Assembly (NCBI GenBank): GCA_016722075.1
Contig: JADKGW010000001.1
Coordinates: forward strand, 3,906,001 to 3,970,000
Source: Candidatus Kouleothrix ribensis
Lineage (GTDB): Bacteria; Chloroflexota; Chloroflexia; Chloroflexales; Roseiflexaceae
Direction: 5' to 3'
Length of the DNA stretch: 64,000 bases
Shown: positions 19,021 through 27,856 of the stretch, in pieces
Layout of the letters: each line of letters begins with the position of its first letter
Numbering within the stretch: the stretch's first letter is position 1
Notes under the pieces: model-generated
Told to the model about the DNA's origin: nothing
What the model saw: only the letters and a program-made list of their open reading frames with translations
The model's database searches: none
Position numbers and translations under genes: made by a program

Positions 19021-21111
19021 ATGCAAACCAACAACTTCGCCAGAACAATAAGGCAATCCATAGTTGGGACAGTTATCTTCCTCACCCTATCACCCGTGCT
19101 GTTGGGTGTCTCTCCGAAGAGCTGTGCGCCATTTGCCACTGACTTTCTTACTCCAACAACCACCAAAGATCCAGGCTTAGCCCTTTGTAAACCCGACAAC
19201 AAACACGCTGTTGTAAAACCTCGATCGGAATTGGTGCTCGATATGAGTAGCGATAATCCAATCGTTGATGATAGTGGCTATGATTTCTTTTTCTATGAGA
19301 GTAAAACGAAAGATGGGATCGAACTCGATCCTATCTCGATTGCTGTGGCAGTAGATGATGGATCAGGTCATCCTGGGATCTTTAAACAAGTTTTTGTCTG
19401 GGGTGATCAAATTCACTCTAATAATGGAAATATTCCCGATACCCACTGGCTGAACGGTATCGAGATGCCAAATGAGAAAATACCTAGCAGTGATTTGTAT
19501 CAAAATGCTGCGATTGCCATCGATATTGGGGTGAATGATAGTCAGGCGTACCGATTCGTTCAAATTTTATCGTATTCTGGGGACGATGATTCGGAGAAAT
19601 ATGCGCAGGTTGATGCTATAGAGGCAGCCCGTCGTGACGATACGGATCGAACGGCTACACCAACGACATCAATTGTTCCAAGCCCTAGTGCTACTCCAAT
19701 GCCGCCAACGGCGACCGCTACTACCAATGTGCCTATAACGCCTACCTCCAGCACGCCTGTTGCGCAAACACCAACCTTCGAAGAGCAAACACCCACCCCC
19801 AGCACGCCTGTTGTGCAAACACCAACCTTCGAAGAGCAAACGCCTACACCAACAATTGCAACTCCTACTATTGATGAGCGTACGCCATCAGCAACATCAA
19901 CGATCAATCCTACACAGACCCCAACCGATAGCGTACCGACGCCACCGCCACCGACACCGACGCCACCGACACCGACCGATAGCGTGCCGACGCCAACCCC
20001 AACCTTATCGTCACCGACGCCAACGCCCACCCTACCGACACCGACGCCAACGCCACCGACACCGACCGAGCGTGTGCCGACGCCAACACCGCCACCGTCG
20101 ACACCGACCGATAGCGTGCCAACGCCAACACCGCCACCGTCGACACCGACCAAGCGTGTGCCGACGCCAACGCCACCGCCACCGTCGACACCGACCGATA
20201 CGGCTGCACCTACTGCGACGAGCCAATCTGCGTCTACGCCGACAACACCATTGCCCCGTACGCCGTCGCCTACTTACAAGCCGGTGCTGCCAACAGCGCA
20301 ACCACCATTGAGTGCTTCATCGGTTGCCACTGCAACGCAGCGGCCCGCAGCAACGCCGACTGCTCCTACGCCGTATCAACCGACCAGAGGAACGGCCATT
20401 CCATCTGTAAGCGTACCTGGTAGTGAAAGTGCTGCCCCAACGCCCACTGGGGCAACCCTGCCCTCCGCCAGTCCAACGCCAACGCCAGGAGGCTCATCAC
20501 TTTTACCGGGCGATATAAGGAATGTGATACTAAGTATCATAGCATCAGTAATTCTCTTTCTTATTTCCTGGGCAACTCGAAAGCACATCTTTCAAGGGGC
20601 ATTTATCACAAATCTCGCCTTAACGTCATTTATTGTTTTAGGTTCGACTTTCTGTTTCTCTTTGGCGCTTTTCATACAATCAACAAGATATATTTACGGT
20701 GCCATGTTTTTCATATCCTTATTTATAACTATACTCCAAAATATATGGCGATGGTATGGTTTAATATGGATCAATCGAGTGTTGCTTAGCGATTTAATCT
20801 TACTACCCGAACTTATTAATGCCTCTAGGGTGGCTGAAAAAATAATCGAGCTTCGGCAGAAACACAACAACATATTTGGGGATTTTGCATGTTTAGACGA
20901 GGTTGAACTTTCATTTGACTATGAAAATATTACTTGTAAGAGATTTTTATATGCAAAGATAAAATCACAAACAAAGGCGAAAAATAAAGAGATTTTCCTG
21001 AAGGAACTTGATATATTTTATCGGGCTATTATTCTAGACATAGATCGACCAGCCCGATCAGCACTGATTGGTCGTATTAAGCCTACGCTAAAACGCAACT
21101 TTATACCATGA
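19021..21111 (+). CDS. Surface protein with Thr/Pro stalk and C-terminal membrane domain
   Basis: A 696-residue protein. The N-terminus has a signal-like hydrophobic stretch (IVGTVIFLTLSPVLLG). Residues ~70-200 form a domain with LDMSSDNPIVDDSGYDFFFY, then ISIAVAVDDGSG, VFVWGD, IAIDIG and AQVDAIEA. I know this pattern from extracellular domains of Chloroflexota surface proteins. Residues ~215-490 are a PTPTP/TDSVPTPTP repeat, a likely extended stalk. Then come three or four transmembrane helices (~500-590) and a ~110-residue charged tail (VAEKIIELRQKHNNIFGDFA). A stalked ectodomain joined to a cytoplasmic domain suggests a sensor or anchor. No ribosome site is seen. Codon use is AT-rich compared with neighbours, suggesting transfer or different selection. 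Function unknown. Confidence 0.75.
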   Translation: MQTNNFARTIRQSIVGTVIFLTLSPVLLGVSPKSCAPFATDFLTPTTTKDPGLALCKPDNKHAVVKPRSELVLDMSSDNPIVDDSGYDFFFYESKTKDGIELDPISIAVAVDDGSGHPGIFKQVFVWGDQIHSNNGNIPDTHWLNGIEMPNEKIPSSDLYQNAAIAIDIGVNDSQAYRFVQILSYSGDDDSEKYAQVDAIEAARRDDTDRTATPTTSIVPSPSATPMPPTATATTNVPITPTSSTPVAQTPTFEEQTPTPSTPVVQTPTFEEQTPTPTIATPTIDERTPSATSTINPTQTPTDSVPTPPPPTPTPPTPTDSVPTPTPTLSSPTPTPTLPTPTPTPPTPTERVPTPTPPPSTPTDSVPTPTPPPSTPTKRVPTPTPPPPSTPTDTAAPTATSQSASTPTTPLPRTPSPTYKPVLPTAQPPLSASSVATATQRPAATPTAPTPYQPTRGTAIPSVSVPGSESAAPTPTGATLPSASPTPTPGGSSLLPGDIRNVILSIIASVILFLISWATRKHIFQGAFITNLALTSFIVLGSTFCFSLALFIQSTRYIYGAMFFISLFITILQNIWRWYGLIWINRVLLSDLILLPELINASRVAEKIIELRQKHNNIFGDFACLDEVELSFDYENITCKRFLYAKIKSQTKAKNKEIFLKELDIFYRAIILDIDRPARSALIGRIKPTLKRNFIP

Positions 21112-21372
21112 AATTGGTCATGATCGGCAACCCGATATTTTAGCAAGCATTTCTAAGCACCGCAAATTACCAGATTGACCATAATATCTCGTTGCAAAAT
21201 TCACATAAATTATGAATATTAAGTTACTAACCTGAGTATGGTTGCAAGTCTATGATATAATAGGCTTGAGGTACTGTGAGCATGATCTGGCTGTTATCGA
21301 ACTAATGTTCATCCTCCCGATATTTGATCTTTTTCTAAAACGTAAGTATATTCCCCTGGTAAGGAGTTTCGT

Positions 21373-22020
21373 ATGGAGCAGATTGCCATCTCGATCATAC
21401 TTGCGTTTTGTGTTGTCGTGGGCATATGGTGGTGGAATAGCGGCGGCGACGCGATTGCAGAGGCAAGCCTTAAAAAGACCAGGATGGCCTGGCTTGTGCC
21501 GGGATGGCCCTTACTTATCGCAGCCTTATCGCTAATTGGCCTGATCATCCAACGCAGTTTATCGTGGGACTATATGTTCTGGGCGACAGCTGGAGCATTT
21601 TTGTGCATGCTTGTGCTTAAGGCAGTTGTAGAATCTCCTCGGATAAAGTTCGGCACTCCGCAGCGACCAACATATGGTAAGCCAGCGCCAATTCGCATCC
21701 CATTACCGCCGGAACAACCTGCCAAGAATGGACGAAGGCCGGATAACCATAATCAGATCAGGCGAGATGTACCGAGCACAAATACGCAACAAATCCCGGC
21801 TGCTTTGGTGCAAGATGCGATCGCAACACAATCTCAAGCTGACATTTTGACTGCACCCGACGAAGTGGAAGAAGAAACCGCAACACAATCCAATGGGTTG
21901 GCTGTACCCGGCGAAGCAGAAGAGGATTGTATCGCAGTAGCAGAATTAGCAGACATTCGTGAGCGAAGTGTTGGTGAATCGATTGAGGAAGATGCTTTCA
22001 TATCAGGTTATAGCAACTAG
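21373..22020 (+). CDS. Membrane protein of unknown function
   Basis: A 215-residue protein with three N-terminal hydrophobic segments (ISIILAFCVVVGIWWW; LVPGWPLLIAALSLIGLII; MFWATAGAFLCMLVLKAVV), then a ~115-residue polar, acidic and Pro-rich tail. The tail holds an imperfect repeat: EEETATQSNGLAVPGEAEED next to ATQSQADILTAPDEVEEE. AAGGAG at 21361-21366 fixes the ATG at 21373. It shares the AT-rich composition of the stalk-protein gene and probably belongs to the same island. No family recognised. The 261 bases before it hold no other gene that I can see. Confidence 0.65.
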   Translation: MEQIAISIILAFCVVVGIWWWNSGGDAIAEASLKKTRMAWLVPGWPLLIAALSLIGLIIQRSLSWDYMFWATAGAFLCMLVLKAVVESPRIKFGTPQRPTYGKPAPIRIPLPPEQPAKNGRRPDNHNQIRRDVPSTNTQQIPAALVQDAIATQSQADILTAPDEVEEETATQSNGLAVPGEAEEDCIAVAELADIRERSVGESIEEDAFISGYSN

Positions 22021-22157
22021 CAGCGAAACGGGATCTTACTTGCGGGGGGTGGCATCGCAGTATTGCTGAAAATAGTGTATGATCTACTCCATCGGAGGCA
22101 AGCGTAAGCTAAAACCTAACCTATAGATTCGCTCTAAAAATTGATATTCATACTGAC

Positions 22158-22191
22158 ACCACTCGCACGCATAGCTTGATGTGCGAGTGGT
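22158..22191 (+). terminator. Probable rho-independent terminator
   Basis: ACCACTCGCAC (22158-22168) pairs perfectly with GTGCGAGTGGT (22181-22191) around a 12-base loop and is followed by ATTTATT. It lies 138 bases after the membrane-protein gene and before the U32 gene. The rest of 22021-22343 shows no gene; TGGTACAAT at 22303-22311 is a possible extended -10 for the U32 gene. Confidence 0.65.
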
Positions 22192-22343
22192 ATTTATTAC
22201 TAGGATTATAGATAGCATAGGCCCGCACCTACCATGCGGATCGAACTGGAAGCAACCGTATAACAAAGCTTGGGCTTATGCTGGCGCAGCGCGTGAACGA
22301 CGTGGTACAATGCCACCTGTGCCCCTCGCCTGCGACAAAAGTG

Positions 22344-24866
22344 ATGACTATGGCCATGCCCCCCAAGCTGCCCGAGATTATGAGCCCGGCCGGTTACTGG
22401 CCCCAGCTGCACGCCGCGATCGAGGCCGGCGCCGACGCAGTCTATTTCGGGCTGAAGCACTTCTCGGCCCGCGCCAAGGTCGGCTTCACGCTGACTGAAT
22501 TACCAGAGGTGATGCAGACACTGCACCGGCGCGGTGTGAAGGGCTATGTCACGTTTAATACGCTGGTGTTCGCGCACGAGCTGGCCGAGGCCGCCCGCAC
22601 ACTCGCCGCAATCGCGGCGGCCGGGGCCGACTCGATCATCGTGCAGGATGCCGGTATCGCGCGGCTGGCCCACCAGATCGCGCCTGATCTCGCTATCCAC
22701 GGCAGCACCCAGATGAGCATCAGCAGCGCCGAGGGTGTCGAGCTGGCGCGCCGCTTCGGCGTCAGCCGGGTGGTGCTGGCGCGCGAGCTGGCGCTGGCCG
22801 ACATCCGCACGATTCGCTCACAGACCGACTGCGAGCTCGAGATGTTCGTCCACGGCGCGCTGTGCGTGTCGTACTCCGGCCAGTGCTTTTCGTCGGAGGC
22901 CTGGGGCGGCCGCAGCGCCAACCGCGGCCAGTGCGCCCAAGCATGCCGCCTACCCTACGAGCTGATCGTTGATGACCGGCTGAGGCCGCTTGACGATGCG
23001 CGCTACCTGCTTTCACCCGGCGATCTGTACGCGCTGCCGCTGATGCCCGAGATCGTGCGCCTGGGCGTGTCGGCACTGAAGATCGAGGGCCGCTACAAGG
23101 ACGCGAAGTATGTGGCGCTTACCACACACGCGTACCGCACGGCGGTCGACCAGGCCTGGGCCGGTTTGCCGCTGGGCATCACCCGCGCCGAAGAACTCCA
23201 GCTCGAGCAGGTCTACTCGCGCGGCCTGGGCGCCTTTTTCGTGAGCGGCACCAACCATCAGCAGGTGGTACACGGCCGCTCGCCGCGCCATCGGGGCGTG
23301 CTGGTTGGGCGCGTGGCGCGCGTGCTGGCCGATGCCGTGCAGATCGTGCCCGAGCCGTCGGCCGCCGCCGCGCCGCTCAAGCCCGGCGATGGGGTTGTGT
23401 TCGACGCGGCCGGCTGGCGCAGCCCAGAAGAAGCTGAGGAAGGCGGGCATATCTATCACGCCACTCAGCTTCGTGGTGATCAGCTCGAGCTGCGCTTCGG
23501 CGCCGGGGCGATCGACACCGCGCGCATCCGCGCCGGCGACCTGGTGTGGCGCACGCACGACCCCGACCTCGACCGGGTGGCGCGCCCGTTCACCCATGCG
23601 GCCGCGCCGCTGCGGCGCCAGCCGGTGCATGTGGGCGTTAGCGCGCACGAGGGCCGGCCGCTCACGCTGGTGTGGGCACTGGCCGCGCGCCCCGATCTAC
23701 ACGTGACCATCCAATCCGACACGCCGCTCGAGCGTTCGCAGAAGCGCCCGCTCAGCGCCGAGTATCTGCGCGAGCAGCTCGGCCGGCTGGGTAACACACC
23801 CTACCAGCTCGCCGACCTGCAGCTGGATCTCGTGGGCCAGCCATTTGCCCCGTCGTCGCTGCTGAATAGCCTGCGCCGAACGGCCGTTGAGCGGCTGGCC
23901 GAGCTGCAGGCCCGGCCGCACCCAATCGCGCTGCACGACCCGCTGGCGACGCTGCAGGCGGCGCTGCCCGACCCACCCGAGCAGGCCGTGAGGGCCGAGC
24001 CGCAGCTGCACCTGCTGGTGCGCACACCCGCGCAGCTCGCCGCCGCGCTCGAGCTGCGCCCCGCCAGTATTACGCTCGACTACCTCGAGCTCTACGGGCT
24101 GCGGCCGGCGGTCGAGCAGGTGCAGGCGCACGGCATCGCCGCGCGCGTGGCCAGCCCGCGCATCCTCAAGCCCGGCGAGCAGCGCATTATAGCCTTCCTG
24201 CTGAAGCTAGGCTGCGCCATTCTGGTGCGCTCGAGCGGGCTGCTGCACGCGCTCCAGGCCGGGCCGCACCCGCAGCTGATCGGCGACTTCAGCCTGAACG
24301 CGGCGAATGTGCTCAGCGCCGACGCGCTGCTGCAGCTAGGGCTGGCGCGCATCACACCCACGCACGACTTGAACGCCGCCCAGGTGGCCGAGCTGGCCCG
24401 CGCGATCGGCGCCGAGCAGCTTGAGGCGCTGGCCTACCAGCACCTGCCGGTATTCCACACCGAGCACTGCGTGTTCTGCCGCTTCCTCTCGGATGGCACG
24501 AGCTATAAAGACTGCGGGCATCCCTGCGAGCGCCACCGTGTCGAGCTGCGCGATGTGAGCGGCCGCGCCCACCCGGTGATGGCCGATGTCGGCTGCCGCA
24601 ACACGGTGTTCGGCGCACAGGCCCAAGAGGCCAGCCGGCACCTCGAATGCTGGCGTGCGGCCGGCATCAGCCACTTCCGCCTGGAATTCGTCCACGAGTC
24701 GGCCGAGCAGGTGCTGCGCGTGGGCCGGGCCTTCGGCGAGGCGCTGGCCGGCCGGCTGCCCAGCCACGAGCTGGCGCGCCAGCTGCAGCGTATCGCGCCG
24801 CAGGGCAGCACCGAGGGCAGCCTGTTCGTGCCCGCCGACCATATGGTGATTCCACTGGTGCAGTGA
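22344..24866 (+). CDS. U32 family peptidase / RlhA-like protein
   Basis: An ~840-residue protein. The N-terminal half is a U32 domain: ELMSPAG-type start (PEIMSPAGYWPQLHAAIEAG), ADAVYFGLK, and the signature region EMFVHGALCVSYSGQCFSSE with SANRGQCAQACRLPY. A DUF3656-like middle and a C-terminal U32-like segment with Cys pairs (HCVFCRFL, YKDCGHPCERH) follow. The closest characterised relative by layout is E. coli RlhA, needed for 23S rRNA C2501 hydroxylation; other U32 proteins are annotated as collagenases. The conserved Cys may bind iron-sulfur. A longer reading from 22278 is possible, but a -10-like TACAAT lies inside it, so I take one of the clustered ATGs at 22344-22356. Confidence 0.85.
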   Translation: MTMAMPPKLPEIMSPAGYWPQLHAAIEAGADAVYFGLKHFSARAKVGFTLTELPEVMQTLHRRGVKGYVTFNTLVFAHELAEAARTLAAIAAAGADSIIVQDAGIARLAHQIAPDLAIHGSTQMSISSAEGVELARRFGVSRVVLARELALADIRTIRSQTDCELEMFVHGALCVSYSGQCFSSEAWGGRSANRGQCAQACRLPYELIVDDRLRPLDDARYLLSPGDLYALPLMPEIVRLGVSALKIEGRYKDAKYVALTTHAYRTAVDQAWAGLPLGITRAEELQLEQVYSRGLGAFFVSGTNHQQVVHGRSPRHRGVLVGRVARVLADAVQIVPEPSAAAAPLKPGDGVVFDAAGWRSPEEAEEGGHIYHATQLRGDQLELRFGAGAIDTARIRAGDLVWRTHDPDLDRVARPFTHAAAPLRRQPVHVGVSAHEGRPLTLVWALAARPDLHVTIQSDTPLERSQKRPLSAEYLREQLGRLGNTPYQLADLQLDLVGQPFAPSSLLNSLRRTAVERLAELQARPHPIALHDPLATLQAALPDPPEQAVRAEPQLHLLVRTPAQLAAALELRPASITLDYLELYGLRPAVEQVQAHGIAARVASPRILKPGEQRIIAFLLKLGCAILVRSSGLLHALQAGPHPQLIGDFSLNAANVLSADALLQLGLARITPTHDLNAAQVAELARAIGAEQLEALAYQHLPVFHTEHCVFCRFLSDGTSYKDCGHPCERHRVELRDVSGRAHPVMADVGCRNTVFGAQAQEASRHLECWRAAGISHFRLEFVHESAEQVLRVGRAFGEALAGRLPSHELARQLQRIAPQGSTEGSLFVPADHMVIPLVQ

Positions 24867-24969
24867 TAACGATTGACGCGATTTGCACGTTCGGCGTTTT
24901 TAGCCTTCGGCAGAGCAGGCAACCGCGTAACCTGGATGCTCGAGCGGCAGCGCCGCGCAGAGCAAGGCG

Positions 24970-27723
24970 CTACGGCCCCGCGCTACTCTGCCAGCCTTCG
25001 TATTTGGGGTCGACCTGCTTAGCGCAGGCCGGGCCGGCGCCGCCGCCACGCGTGCAGGCCATGAACTGCTCGGTCAGCGCCTGCGCATCGGCCAGCTCGC
25101 GGTCGAGCGGCTTGCCATGCAGCGCGTTGTCGGCCGCGCGGAAGAACCAGAACAGGTCGACCGCGCTGTCGAAGGCCGAGTCGGACTCAGGCCCGCTGGA
25201 GCCTGTACGCCCAAGCGCCTCGCGGTAGGCCTGATACACCGCAGCCGCACCCTGCGGCGCCGTGCTCAGAAACGCATCGGACTCGGCCACCGAGCTGCGT
25301 GCGGGGAAATCATAGTCGAAGGCAGCCGGGTCGCCGCTCAGCGCCTTGAGCCAGGCCCAGCACGCCTCGGGGTGCTGCGTCTGGGCGGCGATGAACATGC
25401 CGCGGCTGTAGAAATCTTCGCGCGCGAGCTGCCCGCCGTTCAGCGGCACCGGCGCCAGCGCGACCTCGAAGCCAGGCGTGCCGCCGAACGTCATCTGAGC
25501 CAAGAACAGGCCATAGTCGAACCACATCCCGGCGCGGCCCTGGCGGATCAGGTTCTCGCCCTCGCTGCCCCCGCCCTCGCGCCGGTAGCCGCTTAGCGCT
25601 GTGCTGGGCGAGCTATTCTTCAGCAAGTCAAGGTAGGCGCGCACCGCCGCCACGACCTTTGCGTCGGTGAAATTCGGCCGCGCGGTGTCGCCACGGCCGG
25701 TGATCGGCCGGCCGCCGTAGCGGTTGATGAAGAAGATCAGGTCGTTGATCTCGCCGCTGCGCGACACGTAGCCATACTGCTGATTGGGAGCCTTGCCCTT
25801 GGTGAGCGCCTGCGCCGCGTTCGCCAGGTCGTCGAGCGACCAGCCCGCGCTGGGGTAGGCCAGCCCGGCCGCGTCGAAGGCGGTTTTGTTATAGCTCAGC
25901 ACCAGGAAGCTGACCGCCAGCGGCAGGCCGCTGAGCTTGCTGCCGCTCTGGTACGGCTCGAGCAGCAGCTCGGGGTAGTCGTTGCGCGCGAGCTGGGTAT
26001 CGGCATCGAGCAGCGGCTGGAGATCGAGCGTGGCGCTGATCTCGGCACCGCGCGGCGCCGACCACCAGCTGAAGCAGTCGTACTGCGCGGCGATCGAGGC
26101 CAGCGTCGGCATCTGGCCGGTGAAATCGATCGATTTCACCTCGACGAACAGCTCGGGGTGATCCTGGTTGAAGCGCGCCGCCAGCTTGAGCAGCGGGTCG
26201 GTGCCGTTAGGGCCGGGCAGCGCGCCAAATGTAATCCTGGTCGCATCGGCAGCGACCTGGGTTTCGGCCTGCGGCGTAGCGACCACGATCGGCTGGCTGG
26301 CTGCGGCGGTGGGCTGGGGCGTAAGCCGGATCTGCGCACGCAGCTCTTCAAGGCGGGCCTGGGCCGCGCGCAGCGCCTGCTCGGGTTGCGCGCCGGTGCT
26401 GAGCACCTGCTCGAGTGCGTCGCTCAGTGGCGCGTAGAGCGCCAGCGAGCCGGGCTGGGCTGGCCGCTGGGCTGGCCTGCGCACGACAGGGCGGGCCAGA
26501 ATGGCCTCGGCTGCGGCCTTGGTCTCGGCATCGAGCTTCTGCCAGTAGCCGCTGCGCTCGGCCACCGACTTGCGGGCAGGCAGCTCGCTGGCCGTGTCGA
26601 TCGCGAAGGGCACACTCAGACTCTGCGCGCTCAGAAACGCCAGCCAGCGCCAGGCCGCAGCAGGGTGCTGCGAGCCACCGCTGATTGCGTAGCCCTCGCC
26701 CTCGCCAAAGAATGCCGGCTGGCCGGGCCGCACCGGGTAGGGCAGCGTGCCAACCTCGAACGGCAGCTGTTGGTCTGGCGGCCCGGTAGCCAGGTCGCGA
26801 TTCCACATGGCCAGCTGCTCGCCGCGAATAAGCTGCTGAAACTCATCCGGCGAGATGATCGCGTCGGGGCCGCGATGCTTATAGTAGACTGCGCCCGACC
26901 TGATGAGCTGCGCCGCCCGGCTGAGCGCCGCCGCGAACTCGGGCTGGTCGAAGCGCAGCTGCTCGCTCGGCAGGCTATACAGATCGATGCCCGCGCCGGC
27001 CAGCGCGCCGACCAGCTCATTCCAGCCGCTCGACCAATCGGCCATGCCATAGACCGCGATCGTGTCGCCGCGCTTCTCGACCAGCCGCTCGGCCGCCGCC
27101 AGCATGTCGGCGTACGTCCAATCGGGCCTGGGTGTGGGCAGGCCGCTGCGCTGCCACAGGCGCTTGTTATACGACAGCAGCGGCATGCGCCGGCTGCGCG
27201 GGATCATGTACAGGCCGGCGTCGAGCTGGTATTGCTCGAGCATATTCGGGTAGAAGTCGGCACGATCGAAGGTGGCATCGGCGTCGATCAGCGGCTGGAG
27301 ATCGGCGACATAGCCGGCGGCGATGTCTTCTTTACGCAGAACATATAGCGACACCACATCGGCCATGCTGACGATCTGGCGCACCTGCGCGCCGAGGTCG
27401 AAGGTCCCGCCGCCAACCTGGTAGGCCGCATCGATCGACACGAACTGCACGTGTACGCCGGGGTTCTGCTGGTTGAACTGCTCGATCAGCGGCTCGTAGG
27501 CCGGCCGCAAATACGACTGCGCGCCAAAGGTGATCGTCACCGGGTCGCTGGGGGCGGCAGCGTCCGGGCCAGGCTCGGCCGGGGTGGCGGCAGCGGCCAC
27601 TGGCGTAGGGCCGGTACCATCGGGCGGCGTGCGCGTGGCCGCAGGGTCGCCGGCCTGGCTACAAGCGCCAAGCAGCACGGCCAGCGCCACGAGCGCAGCC
27701 AGCGAACGAGCCAGGCGTTTCAT
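24970..27723 (-). CDS. Lipoprotein with two fused solute-binding domains
   Basis: A 917-residue protein has a lipobox (ALAVLLGACSQ) and an Ala/Pro/Thr linker. Two family-1 type extracellular solute-binding domains follow: ~60-470 (VTITFGAQSYLRPAYEPLIE, then LLSYNKRLWQRSGL) and ~500-910 (TRITFGALPGPNGTDPLLKL, then LVLSYNKTAFDAAGL). Both halves keep the 'FNQxxPxxxVxxxSID' strand and the C-terminal 'AWxWLxxLS' segment. Such proteins normally deliver sugars to ABC importers, but no permease genes are next to it. AAGGAGG precedes the ATG. A two-in-one binding protein without a transporter suggests a sensor or an orphan receptor. The first domain ends in a helical stretch (QALRAAQARLEELRAQIR). Confidence 0.85.
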   Translation of the reverse strand: MKRLARSLAALVALAVLLGACSQAGDPAATRTPPDGTGPTPVAAAATPAEPGPDAAAPSDPVTITFGAQSYLRPAYEPLIEQFNQQNPGVHVQFVSIDAAYQVGGGTFDLGAQVRQIVSMADVVSLYVLRKEDIAAGYVADLQPLIDADATFDRADFYPNMLEQYQLDAGLYMIPRSRRMPLLSYNKRLWQRSGLPTPRPDWTYADMLAAAERLVEKRGDTIAVYGMADWSSGWNELVGALAGAGIDLYSLPSEQLRFDQPEFAAALSRAAQLIRSGAVYYKHRGPDAIISPDEFQQLIRGEQLAMWNRDLATGPPDQQLPFEVGTLPYPVRPGQPAFFGEGEGYAISGGSQHPAAAWRWLAFLSAQSLSVPFAIDTASELPARKSVAERSGYWQKLDAETKAAAEAILARPVVRRPAQRPAQPGSLALYAPLSDALEQVLSTGAQPEQALRAAQARLEELRAQIRLTPQPTAAASQPIVVATPQAETQVAADATRITFGALPGPNGTDPLLKLAARFNQDHPELFVEVKSIDFTGQMPTLASIAAQYDCFSWWSAPRGAEISATLDLQPLLDADTQLARNDYPELLLEPYQSGSKLSGLPLAVSFLVLSYNKTAFDAAGLAYPSAGWSLDDLANAAQALTKGKAPNQQYGYVSRSGEINDLIFFINRYGGRPITGRGDTARPNFTDAKVVAAVRAYLDLLKNSSPSTALSGYRREGGGSEGENLIRQGRAGMWFDYGLFLAQMTFGGTPGFEVALAPVPLNGGQLAREDFYSRGMFIAAQTQHPEACWAWLKALSGDPAAFDYDFPARSSVAESDAFLSTAPQGAAAVYQAYREALGRTGSSGPESDSAFDSAVDLFWFFRAADNALHGKPLDRELADAQALTEQFMACTRGGGAGPACAKQVDPKYEGWQSSAGP

Positions 27724-27856
27724 ATCTACCTCCTTGGCGGGCGCATGGTGGGGCGGTGCGCTGGCTGCGGAGTGGGGCCAGGGTGATGGGCAAAAAGCTG
27801 CGCCGCTGTATGTCCAGTCTGCTTCATGATCAGACGCACGAGCGGGCTGGTTTATT

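Noticed and set aside
26158..27348. 396-codon plus-strand frame opposite the solute-binding gene
   Set aside because: Shadow frame; the minus-strand gene has a lipobox, AAGGAGG and two recognisable domains.
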